DNA of 64,000 nucleotides from Hymenoscyphus infarciens (lineage: Eukaryota; Ascomycota; Leotiomycetes; Helotiales; Helotiaceae). Position 1 is the first letter of the stretch. Each line of letters opens with the position of its first letter. Below the pieces are notes generated by a model. It worked only from the letters and a program-made list of their open reading frames with translations. It did no database searches and had not been told where the DNA came from. The stretch lies in assembly GCA_001414345.1 (NCBI GenBank), contig LLCB01000135.1, positions 62,001 to 126,000 on the forward strand. Direction: 5' to 3'. This document shows positions 60,991-64,000 of the stretch, one piece after another. Position numbers and translations under genes: made by a program.

Positions 60991-61566
60991 CAACGTCCTA
61001 AGAAAGTATAACAATTCTAAATTCTAGACTCTACTTCGTAGACAATCCTCACTTCTACTAACCTTACTACCTTTTTTCTTATAAAGATAACTTATTTAGT
61101 AATTATACCTCTTTATATTAGTACTTAGAATTAAAGATCGTATTAGATAGAGTTATATATTTAGAAATCTATATATCTAATAGCTCGCTACTAAGATCTA
61201 AAAACTTACTAGCCTATTCTCTTTTAAGAATACCTTTCTTAACTATCATAGAGTATGATTTTAATTAGAAATAAGAGGATTCTTTAAAGATATTAATTAC
61301 TATATTAAATATTAATTATAATAGAGAATACTATTAAGATATCTACTTAATATGAAATTTTAATAAAGTAAAGTTATATTCTTATTATAAAGTTATATTA
61401 CTTATAAATAGAATAAGCCTAGAACGTACTATATAATATATAGTAGATACTTAAGAAACTACTAGTTTCTTAGTATTATTTTATTATAAGACTATAAAAG
61501 TACTTCTATTATATTCTTATTTATAAAATTTATATAAATGTCTCTAGCTAGTAGCGAGTTAGTAGC
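60991..61566. mobile_element. RIP-mutated AT-rich DNA, element not identified
   Basis: Strong CA/TG depletion; no domain recognised on either strand. Confidence 0.4.
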
Positions 61567-61571
61567 GAGTT

Positions 61572-61925
61572 TATAATAGTATACTATTCTATATAGCCGA
61601 GATTACGTAGTATATACTATATATATAAGGTCTTAGTAGTTATTATTTTATATTATCTTACTTAGGAAGATTATATACGTCTAGGCTTTCGAACGTACTT
61701 CGTAGAGTTTAGGTTTTTATATTAGCTAACGTATATTATTATTCGGTTTCGTATCTCTTTTATATTATCTAAAACCTCTTATATATAGTAGTCTACTCTT
61801 CTAGAGTTAGAAAAGGCTAGTTTAGTCTTTTCTTCTATATTAGAGCCTAGTATCTATATATATTATTCTACTAAACGTACTTCTATATACCTCTTCTATA
61901 GTAGTATATATTTCGTACTATTATA
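61572..61925 (+). repeat. Solo LTR (type C, 354 bp) with GAGTT target duplication
   Basis: TATAATAG...ATTATA ends with identical flanks GAGTT (61567-61571 and 61926-61930). It is the best complete copy of the LTR that is split at 26753-29440. Confidence 0.9.
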
Positions 61926-61930
61926 GAGTT

Positions 61931-62930
61931 AGTATTATTTAAAGTTAAATTTCCTACTTTTAAGACTTTACTTAGTAATATTTAAAGTATAGTTTACTCT
62001 TTAAATTATAATACTCTTATAGTTTATTCTTAGCCTCTTTAGCTCTTTCTTATACTTAAGTAAATTAATTTTTTATCTAGTAATATAGAAGTTTTCCTTA
62101 TAGTAGTAAGAGAGAGATATTTGATTAAAAGAAAAGAAAGAGTTATTCTAAGCAGTTTTACTATATATCGTCTCTCTATGTCTTTTCTAAAGATAGAATT
62201 ATTCTACTCTCTCTTATTTATTAGTCTATCTTCTTACTAGAATAATACTACTTTCATAAGTTCTAGATTAACTTTTTAGAGAATTATAAGCTACGAGTCT
62301 CTTAGCTCTATCTTCTATTATCTTCTCTTACTTAGTTCTCTAGGCTTTATAGTAGTATTATAAGTTAGAGTTAGTAGGTTTTATTCTTTACGTTTAGCTA
62401 GAAACGAGTACTATATTATTAAAGTGTTGTTTCTAAAATTCTATAGTAATTAGTATATTAATAGACTTAAAACTCTAAAATACTTTATCTAGTTTTAATC
62501 TATTTATCTTTAGTACTCTTTTAAAATAATTAAAAAACACTCTTTCGCTTTCTATAAAAGAGATAGATGTCTTCTATACTCTTAGCTCTTACTATATAAA
62601 GTTTTAGAGAAGTTCTTAACTATCTACGACTCTATTAGACCTTAGTAATAATTTATACTAAGCTAAACTTAGATAATAAAGTTCTTTCTACTATTAATCT
62701 ATTAACGATATTAGTATAACTTATAGTTATAAAAGCGATATAAAAAGAGTTATATATTTGTTCGTATATACTAAGTAAAGCTAGCTATAATACTTATCTA
62801 AATAGTCTTTAAGTAAGAAGGTCACGTATTCTTATATATACTAACTTAAATAGTTACTTACTTCTAAGTATATCGATACTAATATCTCTTTAAAAGGTTA
62901 AAGTTACTCTAAATTATTAAAAATCTTATA
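61931..62930. mobile_element. RIP-mutated AT-rich DNA, element not identified
   Basis: Heavy RIP. It lies downstream of the minus-strand copia RNase H, so it may hold that element's 3' end and LTR, but I could not find LTR termini. Confidence 0.35.
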
Positions 62931-62939
62931 TCTAATCTA

Positions 62940-64000
62940 ACTAATTAGAGCTCTCTATTCTCTATTCTTAGCTAATAAGAAAGCTCTATTTTAATTCTCT
63001 ATTATCTCTTATTCTATTCTATCTACTCTATAAGGTTAATACCTAGCTTATTAGTATTAATTAACTTTTATAAGATATTATAGTAATCTCTTTTAGTTAT
63101 AATATCTATAGAATTACTCTTACTATTAATCTATTTAATCTTATTAATTTCTCTTAATTTATATATCTCTTATAGATTTATAATATTAATTATTAGTTAC
63201 TCTTCTTTAGCTATATCTAATTTAGCTATATATTTATAAATAGACTTGAATACTTTTAAAAGTTAATTTAATTAAAGTTATAGTATTAAATCTAGAGCTT
63301 ATTATATATAATTCTAATACTAAAACGCTATAGATAACTCTCTTATACTTAGTAGAAGACTAATATAAAATGTTAATATTATTATTCTTATCTATAAGTA
63401 TAATAATATAACTAATTTATAATAATAAGTTCTTATTATTAGTAAATAATCTCTTAGTATTAGTATATAACTTTAGAGAAGATTTATCTAATTTAACAAA
63501 TTTAAGCTCTTTTATAATATTATTAATTTATTATTAAATTTACTTATTAAGAAGTAAGATATTATTATCTTAAGAATTAATAGTTTAGATAATATATATT
63601 AAGTTAAAAGCAGCCTTAGACTAAGAGACTATAGCTTAGTATACTCTTTAAACACGTTATATAATATATTAATTCTTAGTATTTACTATATATAATATCT
63701 CTTTTATATTAGATATCTTAGTTAAAGCTTTTTATACTAAATTTAAATATTTTATATAATTCTAAGTAAGAGATATAAAGCTGTCTTAATACTTAGTAAT
63801 TAGCTCTCTATTAAATTTAATTAAATAGTTAATAATAAGCTTTTCTCTTTTCTTAGATATAAATCCAGCCTTATTAATAATAACTTTCTCTTTATTAGTA
63901 AAAGCGTTATTAGTAAGTATAAGAGTATTATTAGTTTAAAAACCTACTATACTAAAAGAAGTATTTAACTCTACTTACTCGTTATATTAGTATAACTTTA
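62940..64000 (-). mobile_element. RIP-mutated Ty1/copia, RT to RNase H end, cut by window end
   Basis: The minus-strand reading shows copia RNase H wording: FVKLD-like and SLKLYTN segments (about 63510-63470), SYIIILTDKNNN (about 63410-63370), STKYKRVIYSVLALELYIIS (about 63350-63290), then a tail with REINKIK and ITKRDYYN (about 63150-63080). The frame is shared by several readings because of RIP stops and small shifts. The rest of the element lies to the right of the window. Confidence 0.7.

Overview
The window looks like nuclear DNA of a filamentous ascomycete (Pezizomycotina, plausibly Leotiomycetes; the class is inferred from gene style only). Genes carry several short 45-110 bp GT-AG introns and promoters are CT-rich. 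Most of the DNA is a mosaic of two compositions: GC-balanced gene islands and extremely AT-rich tracts. In the AT-rich tracts almost every CA/TG has become TA. This is the signature of repeat-induced point mutation (RIP), which silences repeats in such fungi.

Layout: (1) 1-2529, a RIP-mutated Ty1/copia element on the minus strand whose 221-bp LTR ends exactly at the edge of the gene island. (2) 2530-25990, a gene island: a gene-poor stretch with tRNA debris and a 94-bp MITE, then an oligopeptide transporter (OPT), a hAT-like MITE, a conserved fungal protein of unknown function, a dynamin-family GTPase, a GDP-mannose pyrophosphorylase-like protein and a class III old yellow enzyme. (3) 25991-58080, a RIP-mutated transposon stack. 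Its base is a Tad1-like LINE on the minus strand. It was split once by a 7.7-kb segment with inverted ends holding a Ty1/copia pol, and once by a 12.9-kb Ty3/gypsy chromovirus with a perfect 5-bp target duplication. The gypsy element in turn contains two smaller LTR elements. One of them (37484-39585) carries a 149-codon ORF with hardly any RIP damage. (4) 58081-60990, a 2.9-kb island with one gene, a secreted family-3 pectate lyase. (5) 60991-64000, another RIP tract with a solo LTR and the RT/RNase H end of a minus-strand copia element.

The island genes are housekeeping: peptide import, sugar-nucleotide supply, membrane GTPase and a flavin redox enzyme. The pectate lyase, a plant-cell-wall enzyme, sits alone between silenced transposons. 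This fits a plant-associated fungus with a compartmentalised ('two-speed') genome. Splice sites, frames, LTR ends and target duplications were read by hand. Protein families are recognised from motifs, not from a search.
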